From the NCBI RefSeq assembly GCF_001421805.1, contig NZ_LMLC01000004.1, positions 310,001-374,000 of the forward strand: a DNA stretch of 64,000 nucleotides. The letters are read 5' to 3'. Both the position numbers and the translations under genes were made by a program. Positions 28,522 to 37,426 of the stretch are shown here, in pieces (position 1 is the first letter of the stretch; every line of letters begins with the position of its first letter). The stretch comes from Sphingomonas sp. Leaf34. GTDB taxonomy: Bacteria > Pseudomonadota > Alphaproteobacteria > Sphingomonadales > Sphingomonadaceae. The notes below the pieces were generated by a model, which saw only the letters and a list, made by a program, of their open reading frames with translations, did not search any database and had not been told where the DNA came from.

Positions 28522-28597
28522 GTTACCTTCCGGTGCCTATGTCCCCAATGGGTGCCTTCTAGAAGCCTGCGTCCCCGATGCCTAGCTGGCAGGTAAC
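28522..28597. promoter_or_regulatory. Inverted GTTACCT / AGGTAAC sites between hxlR-like gene and reductase
   Basis: GTTACCT at 28522-28528 and AGGTAAC at 28591-28597 are exact inverted copies. Each lies next to the start region of one of the two divergent genes. They are candidate half-sites for the HxlR protein. A repeated GGTGCCT pair (28532 and 28551) lies between them. Confidence 0.35.
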
Positions 28598-28617
28598 ACG
28601 CAGATATGGAGTTGAAG

Positions 28618-29679
28618 ATGGCCAAAACGGCATTGGTAGTGGGAACGAGCGGGATCGTCGGCGGCGCGACCGCAGCGGCCTTGGTAAAGGCGGGCTGGAC
28701 CGTCCACGGCCTCGCGCGACGCCCGACCGAACAGGACGGCGTCCAGCCGGTCGCGGCGGATCTCCAGGATCCCGCCAGCCTCGAAAAGGCGCTCGCGGGG
28801 CTCAAGCCCGACGCGGTGTTCATCGCCACCTGGTCGCGGCAGGACAGCGAGGCGGAGAATATCCGCGTCAACGGCGGCATGGTCCGCAACCTGCTCTGCG
28901 CGCTCAGCCCCGCGGGCAGCGTCCGCCACGTGGCGCTCGTCACCGGGCTCAAGCATTATCTCGGACCGTTCGAGGCGTACGGCAAGGGCACGCTCCCGCA
29001 GACCCCATTCCGCGAGGAGCAGGGCCGGCTCGACGTCGAGAATTTCTACTACGCGCAGGAAGACGCGGTGTTCGAGGCGGCCGCGCGCGACGGCTTTGGC
29101 TGGAGCGTCCACCGCCCGCACACGGTCATCGGCAAGGCGGTCGGCAACGCGATGAACATGGGCACCACGCTCGCGGTCTATGCGACCTTGTGCCGCGAGA
29201 CCGGCCGCCCGTTCCGCTTCCCCGGTTCGGCCGCGCAATGGAACGGTCTCACCGACATGACCAGCGCAACGCAGCTCGCCGACCACCTGCTCTGGGCGGC
29301 GACCACGCCCGCGGCGCGCGACGAGGCGTTCAACGTCGTCAATGGCGACGTCTTCCGCTGGAGCTGGATGTGGGGCCGCATCGCCGACTGGTTCGGCATC
29401 GAGGCCGCGCCGTTCGACGGCACCGTCCTGACGCTCGAGGAGCAGATGAAGGACGATGCCGGCCTCTGGCGCGAGATCGCCGCGCGTGAAGGCCTGGCGG
29501 AAGCGGACCTGTCGCGGCTTGCCTCGCCCTGGCACACCGATGCCGATCTTGGCCGGCCGATCGAGGTCGTCACCGACATGAGCAAGAGCCGCCGTCTGGG
29601 GTTCACGGCATACCAGCCCACCGACGACGCGTTCTTCAACCTGTTCGCCGAACTGCGCGCGGACCGCCTGATCCCGTAA
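28618..29679 (+). CDS. PRISE-like SDR enone reductase
   Basis: A 353-residue atypical short-chain reductase. The N-terminal Rossmann motif GTSGIVGGATAAAL is followed by ATWSRQDSEAENIRVN, LVTGLKHYLGPFEAYGKG (catalytic Lys) and ENFYYAQEDAVF (catalytic Tyr in the NFYY block). WSVHRPHTVIG comes next. This set is diagnostic of the progesterone 5-beta-reductase / iridoid synthase-like group, NADPH-dependent 1,4-enone reductases. The start is ATG 28618 with GGAG 6 nt upstream, four codons after an earlier ATG. Divergent from an HxlR regulator. The natural substrate is unknown; reduction of reactive enones fits the context. Confidence 0.85.
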   Translation: MAKTALVVGTSGIVGGATAAALVKAGWTVHGLARRPTEQDGVQPVAADLQDPASLEKALAGLKPDAVFIATWSRQDSEAENIRVNGGMVRNLLCALSPAGSVRHVALVTGLKHYLGPFEAYGKGTLPQTPFREEQGRLDVENFYYAQEDAVFEAAARDGFGWSVHRPHTVIGKAVGNAMNMGTTLAVYATLCRETGRPFRFPGSAAQWNGLTDMTSATQLADHLLWAATTPAARDEAFNVVNGDVFRWSWMWGRIADWFGIEAAPFDGTVLTLEEQMKDDAGLWREIAAREGLAEADLSRLASPWHTDADLGRPIEVVTDMSKSRRLGFTAYQPTDDAFFNLFAELRADRLIP

Positions 29680-29704
29680 GTGTAGGCGAGGAATCGACCA
29701 TTGA

Positions 29705-29830
29705 AATCCTCCCCCGCCAGGGGGAGGTGTCTGGCCCTTGCCAGACGGAGGGGGAGGAAAGGGCAACGCCTGTGCGGTGTCCGCCCCCTCCGTCACCTAC
29801 GGTGCCACCTCCCCCTGGCGGGGGAGGATT
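29705..29830. repeat. Extragenic palindromic element (family A)
   Basis: A 126-bp element with AATCCTCCCCCGCC / GGCGGGGGAGGATT ends. Its interior is almost the same as at 3241-3367, including TTGCCAGACGGAGGGGGAGG and CCACCTCCCCCTGGCGGGGG. It lies between two convergent genes. Confidence 0.85.
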
Positions 29831-29844
29831 GCACTGGGGAACCG

Positions 29845-32232
29845 CTAGCTTTTCACCGCCACCGTCGCGGTAACCGCCGGATCGTCGCGCAGCTTTACGA
29901 ACAGCATACCCCCAGCCGGCTTGGGCACGGTCAGAGAAGCCCCAGTAAACCCCTCGGGCACCCGCACCGCATCTGCAAACCCCGCATTCGCCGCGACCGA
30001 GTCGATCAGGAACAGGTCGCTCCCCGCCAGCGTGCACACATCCTTGCACGTCACCCCGGCCAACCCCGGCACCCGCACCAAACTCGTCAGCGGGACCCAG
30101 TCGCCGGCCACGCCGTCCTGCACCAGCCGCCACCGGAGCGGCCCATGCGCGGACACCCCCAGCGCCTTGCCCGGCTCGACTGAGGCCACCGCGATCCGTT
30201 CGTCCTGCACGGTCAGCCCGCGCCCCGACGCGACGCTGGTCGTCGGCCCACCGGCCACCGCGTCGATCTCGACGCTGTCTCCCGCCGCAAACCGCGTGGT
30301 CCCTTCGGCGCGCAGCGAGAAGGTGATCCGGGCATCCTGCGCGATCGCGGTATCGCCCGCCAGCACGACCGGCAGGCCGGGGGCGGGGGGCGTAATCACG
30401 CTCTTGGCGATCAGCGTCGCCTTGGGTCGCGCCGCCGCGACGGTGACCTTCACCGACCGCTTTCGTCCATCGGTCAGCGTCACGACCGCGGTCTTCGCCT
30501 GACCAGCCGCGAACTTCGGTGCCGTCTCCGCGGTCAGCCCCAGCAGATCGCCCTTGTCCGCCCGCACGACCGCGCCCGGCTTGAACGCGACCCCGTCGAT
30601 CGTCATCGACGCGACCAGATCGAGCCGCGTCCCCGCGAGCGTCCCCGCCGTATCGCCCGCATACAGCGTCAGACCATCGATCCGCCCCGCCTCGGCCAAC
30701 GCGGTCAGCGCGATCGTCTCGGGAGCCTCGACCCCATATTGTTTCACCAGCAGCGTGAGTTTCCCCGGCGCGGTCTTCGCAAGCGGCAGCGTGAGCCCGA
30801 TCCGGTCGCCGCTCGTCGTCCATGCCAGCGGCACGTCACCCGCCGCACTCGACAGTGTCACCGCCTCGACGCAACTCGGCGTCGGTCCGGCCAGCGCCAC
30901 CGGATTGTCGCGCCCGACCACCAGATTCTCGGGGTCAGTATCGACCATCTGCCAGCCGCCGGCGCGCGGCACCTGCAGACGGAACCGCGGCCCGTCGAAC
31001 GGTGTGAACCCCCAGCGCCCGTGCAGCGCCGCATCGGTCACGCTGCTCAAGCCCGCGGTCCGCATCCCCACCTGATCGAGCACATAGCCGCCGCGCTCGG
31101 CATCGGCCTGCACGGGCAGCTCGACCACGCCCCCCTGCGGCGTCGTTACGCGCAGGCTCATGGCGTGCGCGAACTGCGTCGCATAGATCAGCGGCGCGCC
31201 CTCGACCGGCAACACCAGATCGGGCTTGGCCGCGCAGACCAGCCGGTCGGCTTCCGCGCGGCGCAGCGTCGGAGTCTGCGGCGTCCCCGTCTCGATCACG
31301 GGCATCGCGACGACCATCACCGATTTCGGGCTCGCGAACGACGGCGCCGCGTTCAGCAGCAGCGCCATCTTGTCGTCGCGCAGACGCGCCAGCGCGGGGA
31401 TGTAGCGGAACTGAGTCGACTGGAACGCGCCGAAGATCTTCGCCAGATCGCGCACCACGCCGATATACGGGCTGTAATAGCCGAGCCCGCCCGCCGGCGT
31501 CGCACTCAGTTGCAGCGCCAGATCGGTCGGTGCGCCCACCAGCGTGTCCGCCAGCGTCGAGCTCTGGCCATCCGCCAGCACGAGCGAATCGCGGCTTTGC
31601 GTGAGGCAGGAGGCCTGCAGGTCGGCGGCGAGATCGAGGCATTCCGCCTTCAGCTTGATCGCCAGGCTGCGCGACAGCAGCGGCGACACCGCCTCGATCC
31701 GCTCGGGCTGCGTCCGTTCCAGCGCATGGATCCCGTCGAGGAACGCATCGAGCCTCGCGCGGTCGAGCGATGCCTGGTCGAGGTCCTGCACCGCGCGCAC
31801 GAACGCCCCCGGCTGCTTGCGCACCGCGGCGACGACCGCATCGAACCCGCCGCTGTCGGGCACCAGGAACACCACCAGCTGCCGCGCGCCGTCGGGTACC
31901 TTCAACGCCAGTGCGGCCTTCTTCGCCTTCCACGTCTCGGCCTTGAAGAACCACGATTTCGGCGGCGGCTCGGTCGCGCCGCGCAGGAACGCGGCGACGA
32001 GCAGATAGCGCGTGCCATCGTCCTTCCTGCCCGTCGGGAGGTCGGCCGCGATCGAGACGCGCTCGCCGGTCGCGAGCTTGGGGACCTGCGCGATCGGCAA
32101 CGTCGTTGTCCCGTGGGTCACACCGACGCGCAGGCTCGGCCCAGTCAGGTCGAACGGCGCGGGATCGGCCTGCGCGGCCATCGGCACGAGCAGGGCGGCG
32201 ATCAGGCAGGAGGGGAAGAGTCGGAGCTTCAT
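29845..32232 (-). CDS. Large secreted protein of unknown function
   Basis: About 795 residues. It begins with a clear signal peptide (MKLRLFPSCLIAALLVPMAAQA, cleavage near residue 22). The mature part has no membrane helix. It seems to hold an N-terminal alpha/beta region to about 330, then beta-rich repeats with Thr/Val/Gly-rich strands (many AVVTLTDGRKRSVKVTV-like stretches) suggesting several Ig-like domains. Six or more Cys residues could form disulfides. ATG 32232 is chosen because it opens the signal peptide; there is no strong Shine-Dalgarno. It is back-to-back with the Tad-type gene cluster. Family not recognised. Confidence 0.75.
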   Translation of the reverse strand: MKLRLFPSCLIAALLVPMAAQADPAPFDLTGPSLRVGVTHGTTTLPIAQVPKLATGERVSIAADLPTGRKDDGTRYLLVAAFLRGATEPPPKSWFFKAETWKAKKAALALKVPDGARQLVVFLVPDSGGFDAVVAAVRKQPGAFVRAVQDLDQASLDRARLDAFLDGIHALERTQPERIEAVSPLLSRSLAIKLKAECLDLAADLQASCLTQSRDSLVLADGQSSTLADTLVGAPTDLALQLSATPAGGLGYYSPYIGVVRDLAKIFGAFQSTQFRYIPALARLRDDKMALLLNAAPSFASPKSVMVVAMPVIETGTPQTPTLRRAEADRLVCAAKPDLVLPVEGAPLIYATQFAHAMSLRVTTPQGGVVELPVQADAERGGYVLDQVGMRTAGLSSVTDAALHGRWGFTPFDGPRFRLQVPRAGGWQMVDTDPENLVVGRDNPVALAGPTPSCVEAVTLSSAAGDVPLAWTTSGDRIGLTLPLAKTAPGKLTLLVKQYGVEAPETIALTALAEAGRIDGLTLYAGDTAGTLAGTRLDLVASMTIDGVAFKPGAVVRADKGDLLGLTAETAPKFAAGQAKTAVVTLTDGRKRSVKVTVAAARPKATLIAKSVITPPAPGLPVVLAGDTAIAQDARITFSLRAEGTTRFAAGDSVEIDAVAGGPTTSVASGRGLTVQDERIAVASVEPGKALGVSAHGPLRWRLVQDGVAGDWVPLTSLVRVPGLAGVTCKDVCTLAGSDLFLIDSVAANAGFADAVRVPEGFTGASLTVPKPAGGMLFVKLRDDPAVTATVAVKS

Positions 32233-32433
32233 CGGGGCGCGATCTCGGATTGTCGACGACAGGGTGTGTCTCGCAGGTGTGCGCCCGGGCGGTGTCGATT
32301 TTGAGGCACGCGAGGTGCTGGGGCGGCCACCGCAAGCCACGTTCAAAAAGGTAATACTAACCGTAATTTAATGTCCGCCTGCGATTGAACCAAAATGAAC
32401 GTAACCGGGTCCGATCCGGTTCAAGGGGGATGG

Positions 32434-34371
32434 ATGCTACAGGGCAAGACACGAGCCAGCGGCCCACGAGGGCCGCTCGGCAGCGCATTACGGCGCCTGC
32501 CCAGTAACCGCAGGGGATCCGCGATCGCCATGATGGCGGCCGGGCTCATCCCTGCAATCGCGGCGCTGGGCTCGGCGATTGACGCCGGGCGGGTCTACAT
32601 TGTGAAGTCGCAATTGCAGACCGGCGTCGACGCGGCGGCGCTCGCCGGCGCGCGCGCCTTCTCGGTATCGGGCACCGCCAGCAACTCGCGCGAGAGCCAG
32701 GTCGCGGCCTATTTCAGCGGCAACTTTCCCGACACCTATATGGGCGTCACGAACCTGAAGGTTTCGCCCGCGTTCACCGTGATCAAGGACATCAACACCA
32801 CCACGGTCGTCGCCACCGCGACGCTGCCGATGTCGTTCATGCGGTTGTTCGGCTTTGCGCAGCAACCGATCCGCGCGATCGCCCGCGCGGCAATCAACCC
32901 ACACCCGCTCGAGGTCATGATGGTGCTCGACAATACCGGTTCGCTCAAGGCCAACCTGCCGCGCGATTCGAACGGTGTCGTCAAGACCCGCATCACGGCG
33001 CTGAAGGACGCGGCGAAAAGCTTCAACGAGATCCTGTTCCAAGGCAGCGACACGCGCAAGGATCTGGCGATGGGGTACGTCATGTACGACATCACCGTGA
33101 ATGTCGGCAAGTTGCTGACCGACTGGCGATTACCGTCCGTCCGCCAGATGTTCGGGTTCAACGACGTGATCGCCAACACCTATGGCGGCACATGGCCCGG
33201 CAACAAGCTCGGGTGGAAGGGGTGTGTGTTCGGGGATGACACGGTCAAGGATCTGACCGCGACGCTGACGTACCGGGATCCGAACGCGTGGGATATCGAT
33301 CGCACGCTGCCGGGTGAGGGCGCGCATCCGCCGGTAAAGCCCTATTTCATCCCGCCGATGTACGTCCCGCAGATGCCGGGTAACGCGATCGCGACCGGCG
33401 CTAAGGCGAACCCGTCGAGCGCCTATTATAGCGTTGCCAATGTCGAGCCGAACAACAATCTCTACAAGTTGCACCCCAGCTATTACGACCAGATGCTGAA
33501 CCTGGATTTCTACGGCAACCAGTTCGCGAACAACCCGTACCGCGAGGCATTCTACGACGCCTATATCGACCTGAACGACAACGCCGCCAAAGCCGACAAC
33601 GACGTGATCGTCCGGGCGGACAATGGAGGCTTCTACGATCCGTCGAGCAACCCGTGGAATTTCACGACGCGCACTGGCACGCAGTTCCGCGTGCGCTACG
33701 ACAGGATCCCCCAGTTCAACAACTGGAAGGACGCCACCGAATATACCGTCAACCCGCTCGGCGGCAGCGTCGACGACGGCGGACGGAACAAGACCGAGTT
33801 CCCGTCGCCCAACTGGCAATGCCCGGAAGCAGCAACCGCGGTCGATTACGGCCGGTCGCGCAGCTTCTACGACGACGTCATCGATCGCCAGAACGCCGCG
33901 ATCTATCCCGCGAACGGGACGTTGCACCACGCCGGGCTGCTATGGGGCTATCGGTTACTCGTGCGCGACGACGTCTTCAAGCGAACGCCGCCCCGCGGGC
34001 AGGAGGAACCCAAGCGCGCGCTCGTGTTCATGACCGATGGCGAAACCGCGCTAGGCGCAAGCCAGAACGGCTATGAGGACCGGACCTGGACCTTCTACGG
34101 CAACTATGCGGACTCGCCGATCTCGGCGAGCAAAGGGGGGCTTATCGGACAGTCCGAACGGCGGTTCGCCAAGACCTGCGCCGCGCTCCAGGCGGAGAAC
34201 AATGCGCCGAAGGTGTACATCGTCGCGCTGACGACGACCGACCGGAACACGCTGGCGATGTTCGAGCAGTGCGCGCCGGGGCACGTCTATCAGACGTCTG
34301 ACACCGCAACGCTGAAGGCGGCGTTCGACGATATCGCGTCCGAACTCGTCGATCTCCACCTCGTCCAGTGA
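32434..34371 (+). CDS. TadG-like pilus-associated protein with vWA domain
   Basis: About 645 residues. An N-terminal TadG-type membrane helix (RRGSAIAMMAAGLIPAIAALGSAIDAGR) is followed by SQLQTGVDAAALAGARAF, a hallmark of TadG/TadE-like Flp-pilus proteins. A von Willebrand A-like domain follows with MVLDNTGSL as a MIDAS-type motif and a large Tyr/Asn/Pro-rich insertion (about 240-480). The C-terminal part holds ALVFMTDGETALG and YIVALTTTD. Mostly periplasmic. ATG 32434 has AAGGGGGA just upstream; ATG 32395 is an alternative. The stop overlaps the next start (GTGA), so the genes are translationally coupled. Confidence 0.85.
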   Translation: MLQGKTRASGPRGPLGSALRRLPSNRRGSAIAMMAAGLIPAIAALGSAIDAGRVYIVKSQLQTGVDAAALAGARAFSVSGTASNSRESQVAAYFSGNFPDTYMGVTNLKVSPAFTVIKDINTTTVVATATLPMSFMRLFGFAQQPIRAIARAAINPHPLEVMMVLDNTGSLKANLPRDSNGVVKTRITALKDAAKSFNEILFQGSDTRKDLAMGYVMYDITVNVGKLLTDWRLPSVRQMFGFNDVIANTYGGTWPGNKLGWKGCVFGDDTVKDLTATLTYRDPNAWDIDRTLPGEGAHPPVKPYFIPPMYVPQMPGNAIATGAKANPSSAYYSVANVEPNNNLYKLHPSYYDQMLNLDFYGNQFANNPYREAFYDAYIDLNDNAAKADNDVIVRADNGGFYDPSSNPWNFTTRTGTQFRVRYDRIPQFNNWKDATEYTVNPLGGSVDDGGRNKTEFPSPNWQCPEAATAVDYGRSRSFYDDVIDRQNAAIYPANGTLHHAGLLWGYRLLVRDDVFKRTPPRGQEEPKRALVFMTDGETALGASQNGYEDRTWTFYGNYADSPISASKGGLIGQSERRFAKTCAALQAENNAPKVYIVALTTTDRNTLAMFEQCAPGHVYQTSDTATLKAAFDDIASELVDLHLVQ

Positions 34372-34955
34372 CGGTTTCCGCTAGGCTGCGCACCGACGTG
34401 CGCGGCGTCACCATCGTCGAGTTTGCGATCATTCTGCCGGCGATGCTGTCGCTAATCTGCGGCGCGATCGAGTTCGGCCACATGTTGTTCGCGCGGGTCG
34501 TGCTGGAGGGCGCGGTAACCGAGGCTGCGCGCGCCGCGACCGCCACGCTCGAAACCAAGGAATCGGAGCGTACCGCGATTATGCGTGCAAGCATCGCCAA
34601 GTCGATGAGCGATTTTAACACCGCGCCAGGCAAGTCGATCGAGATTGTCACGACCGTCTATCGCAATTTCAGCACCGCATTCCCCGAAACCTACACCGAC
34701 TCGAACGGCAATAAGCAGTATGACAAGGGCGAACCCTATGTCGATCGCAACCGGAACGGCATGTGGGACAATGCGACCCCGGTCGCCGGCAATACGCTGG
34801 GCGGGCCCGGCGACGTCGTGAGTTATACCGTGAAATTCCCCAAGCGGGTCCTGTTCGGGTTCGTGGGGAGCGCAATCGGCTATGGGGCGGGAGTGATCCC
34901 GTTGTCGGCCGCGACGGTGGTCCGCAACGAAGCCGTCGTGACGAGTGCGTCGTGA
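34368..34955 (+). CDS. TadE-family pseudopilin-like protein
   Basis: A 195-residue protein with the TadE signature at the N-terminus: RGVTIVEFAIILPAMLSLICGAIEFGHMLF, a single membrane helix with the Glu typical of prepilin-like proteins. The periplasmic part contains DSNGNKQYDKGEPYVDRNRN, a DxNxN...D pattern resembling calcium-binding loops. It starts with GTG 34368 overlapping the TGA of the upstream gene, and ends in another GTGA overlap. It is the middle member of a three-gene cassette; there is no tad secretion ATPase or platform gene nearby. Confidence 0.88.
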   Translation: MTVSARLRTDVRGVTIVEFAIILPAMLSLICGAIEFGHMLFARVVLEGAVTEAARAATATLETKESERTAIMRASIAKSMSDFNTAPGKSIEIVTTVYRNFSTAFPETYTDSNGNKQYDKGEPYVDRNRNGMWDNATPVAGNTLGGPGDVVSYTVKFPKRVLFGFVGSAIGYGAGVIPLSAATVVRNEAVVTSAS

Positions 34956-35614
34956 GGCGCGCGCCGCTGTTGACAGCGCTGCTGCGTACGCTCCTGCGCA
35001 CGCGGCGCGCCGTCGCGATGCTCGAATTCGCGCTGGCGCTTCCGCTTTTCCTGGGTTTCATGCTGACCGCGATCGAGTTCGGCAACTACATCATGGCCAA
35101 TAACCGCGTGCAGCGTCTTGCCGCGATGAGCGCGGATCTCGTCGCGCAGAGCGGTACCGGCGATATCGGTATCGGCGAGGCCCAGATCTACGACCTGTTC
35201 AGCGCAGTCGACTTGACCGCGCGACCCTATGATCTGCGCAATGACGGGCGGATCGTCATCACCGGGGTACGCGGTACCGACACCGACAAGAACGGCACGA
35301 CCGAGAACCAGATACTGTGGCAACGCTTCGACGGCGGTTATGTCGTCGCGCCACAGGTGGGCTGCAACAAGACTATCGCCACCGCGTCGCTGCCCGCTGG
35401 TCGGCAGTTGCCGCTCGGTGAGATCTTGTTTCACGTTCAGGTCAGCTATCGCTATCGGCCGATCATGACGGATATCCCGTTCCGCATGCTCTCGCTGCCG
35501 GTCAATTTTACGCGTATCGCGATGTTCCGCGCGCGCAACAAGGATTTCCAGTCGCCGACGCCCGACGAGCGGTTTCCACCCAAGGACAAATGCACGACCG
35601 CAAGCGGGCTTTGA
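34952..35614 (+). CDS. TadE-like pilus assembly protein
   Basis: A 220-residue protein beginning at GTG 34952, which overlaps the previous stop (GTGA). An Arg-rich leader (RTLLRTRRA) precedes AMLEFALALPLFLGFMLTAIEFGNY, the TadE/TadF-type membrane segment with its conserved Glu. The periplasmic remainder carries GVRGTDTDKNGTTENQILW, another Asp/Asn-rich loop, and two Cys that may pair. It closes the coupled TadG-TadE-TadE cassette. Confidence 0.86.
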   Translation: MRRAPLLTALLRTLLRTRRAVAMLEFALALPLFLGFMLTAIEFGNYIMANNRVQRLAAMSADLVAQSGTGDIGIGEAQIYDLFSAVDLTARPYDLRNDGRIVITGVRGTDTDKNGTTENQILWQRFDGGYVVAPQVGCNKTIATASLPAGRQLPLGEILFHVQVSYRYRPIMTDIPFRMLSLPVNFTRIAMFRARNKDFQSPTPDERFPPKDKCTTASGL

Positions 35615-35797
35615 GCGATCGTCCGGCCACTGTGCGTACCGGGCGGGCGGGGAGGCGACCGGCCTAGCCTTCCGAACCGTCATCACGTTTCACCGCTACC
35701 CCGGTGCGGCTCGTCGCATCGCGGGTTGCCGTCGGGCGTCGTTCAGCCTCCCCCGCCCACAACGCCGCCACGACCGCGCGCAGGGGATTTTTCGACG

Positions 35798-37117
35798 ATG
35801 ACGACCGATCGCGGGGCGCTGGCCGCCCTGCTCGCCACCATGACCGTGCTGACGTCGGCGATCCCGGCGATGGCGCAGACCGAAAAGACCGCGCCGGTCC
35901 GCGGGCTGGAGGGGCTTGCCAATCCTGCCCCGCAGACCACGACGATCCCGATCCCCGACACGCCCAAGATCGCGCTGCCGACCGAGACGCCGGTACCCCG
36001 CCGGGCGGCCCGTCCGCGCGCGAAGGACGAGTCCGCCCCGGAAAAGACCACCGCCGACCGTCCCGCCGCACGCGACGAGCAGCAGACCCGGCAAACCCGT
36101 CCCTCGACGACGGCGACCCGCTCGTCGGCTACCGAGCCTGCGCCGGTGACGACGCGTACGCCCGAGACGGTATCGCCGCCGCCAGCACAAGATGTGACGC
36201 CAGCCGACACGCAAGCGGTAGCTCCCCAGCCGGTCGCCCCGCAACCGTCCCCGCAACCCGCAGCCGAGCAACCCGCACCGGCTCCGACCCCCGTCACGCC
36301 GGCCCAATCGACGGTCTCCGCACCGGAGATGGGCAGGGCGATGCCGCTCTGGCTCTCGCTCGTGGCGATCGTCGTGGTGCTGGGGGCGCTCTGGGCACTT
36401 CGCCGCACGCCACGCGGACGCAGGCAGGACCGGATCGAGGCCGAACCCGTCGTCGAGCCGATCGCGCCACCGGCCCCGCAGCCTGTTGCGCCCGCTCCCG
36501 TCGTCGCGCCGGTCGAGCCCGTGAGCACTCCGGTCGCTCCCGCCGCTGCGCTGCCTGCCGTCGCGGTCGCAGCACCGCAGTTCCTCGAACCCCGTGCAAA
36601 GACGCCGGCGGCTGCACCGCGTGCGCGCCTGACCTGCGATCTCCGCCCCTTGCGTGCGGGTCTCAACATGCTCAGCGCGACCGTCGAGTGCGAGCTCATC
36701 GTCACCAACACCGGCACCGTGCCCGCCACCGCGATCCGCACCGGCGTGGCGCTCCTGACCGCGCACGCAGGCCAGGACGCTGATCTTGCCCAGTTCAACG
36801 CAAGCCCGGTCAGCCGTCCGGCCGCGCCGCCATTCGCACTGGCGCCGGGCGAGACGCGCAAGATCCGCACGGTCGTCGCGATCGCACGAGAGGCGATCCA
36901 GACGATGACCGCCGCCAACCGGCCGATGTTCGTCCCCGTCGTCGCCACCAACATCCTCTACGCCACCGCGGGCGACGACGCGCAGACCGCGCGTGCGTGG
37001 GTCATCGGCATCGAACGCGTCGACTCCGCCAAGCTCGCGCCGTTCTGGCTGGATGGTCCCGCCAAGATGCACACGAGCGTCGCGGCACGCCCCCACGCGG
37101 CGACCTTTGACCGCTAG
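35798..37117 (+). CDS. Pro/Ala-rich exported protein with central membrane helix
   Basis: About 439 residues. A signal peptide (LAALLATMTVLTSAIPAMAQ) leads into a Pro/Thr/Ala-rich low-complexity region (about 25-180). A single membrane helix (about 188-208, PLWLSLVAIVVVLGALWAL) is followed by a basic stop-transfer RRTPRGRR. A second Pro/Ala-rich linker precedes a C-terminal beta-rich domain (about 280-430) with ECELIVTNTGTVPATAI and FALAPGETRKIRTVV, resembling a cohesin or Ig-like fold in which transcribed strands alternate. ATG 35798 gives the signal peptide. It follows the Tad cassette on the same strand after 183 bp. Function unknown. Confidence 0.75.
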   Translation: MTTDRGALAALLATMTVLTSAIPAMAQTEKTAPVRGLEGLANPAPQTTTIPIPDTPKIALPTETPVPRRAARPRAKDESAPEKTTADRPAARDEQQTRQTRPSTTATRSSATEPAPVTTRTPETVSPPPAQDVTPADTQAVAPQPVAPQPSPQPAAEQPAPAPTPVTPAQSTVSAPEMGRAMPLWLSLVAIVVVLGALWALRRTPRGRRQDRIEAEPVVEPIAPPAPQPVAPAPVVAPVEPVSTPVAPAAALPAVAVAAPQFLEPRAKTPAAAPRARLTCDLRPLRAGLNMLSATVECELIVTNTGTVPATAIRTGVALLTAHAGQDADLAQFNASPVSRPAAPPFALAPGETRKIRTVVAIAREAIQTMTAANRPMFVPVVATNILYATAGDDAQTARAWVIGIERVDSAKLAPFWLDGPAKMHTSVAARPHAATFDR

Positions 37118-37275
37118 GCGTTGGCGGCCGCGCTCTTCGGGGCGCGGCGGAGCGAGGGTACACCGTTAGGCCGCACCAGCATGTAGGTTCAAAGGGTCGG
37201 TCGGCGCTCCTGCGGACCCCGCCGGGATCGCCTTACGTGTCAGCCGCCCATTCACGCTGAGAGTACGACACATAC

Positions 37276-37314
37276 GAAAAAGGGCGACCCCATCGCTGGG
37301 GCCGCCCTTTTTTT
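37276..37314. terminator. Bidirectional rho-independent terminator
   Basis: Stem GGGCGACCCC (37282-37291) pairs with GGGGCCGCCC (37298-37307) with one mismatch, flanked by AAAAA on the left and TTTTTTT on the right. It can end the rplJ-rplL transcript on the minus strand and the exported-protein gene on the plus strand. No gene was seen in the rest of 37118-37426. Confidence 0.85.
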
Positions 37315-37426
37315 AGCTGCGGCCAGCGGGGGCAAAGCCCCTGCTTCGTCGGTCGGCATGAATGCCGCCGGCCGGCCTTGTGGGGAGTGCGCTTTAGCGT
37401 GGCTAAAGCGTCTCTCCCGCTGCGGC

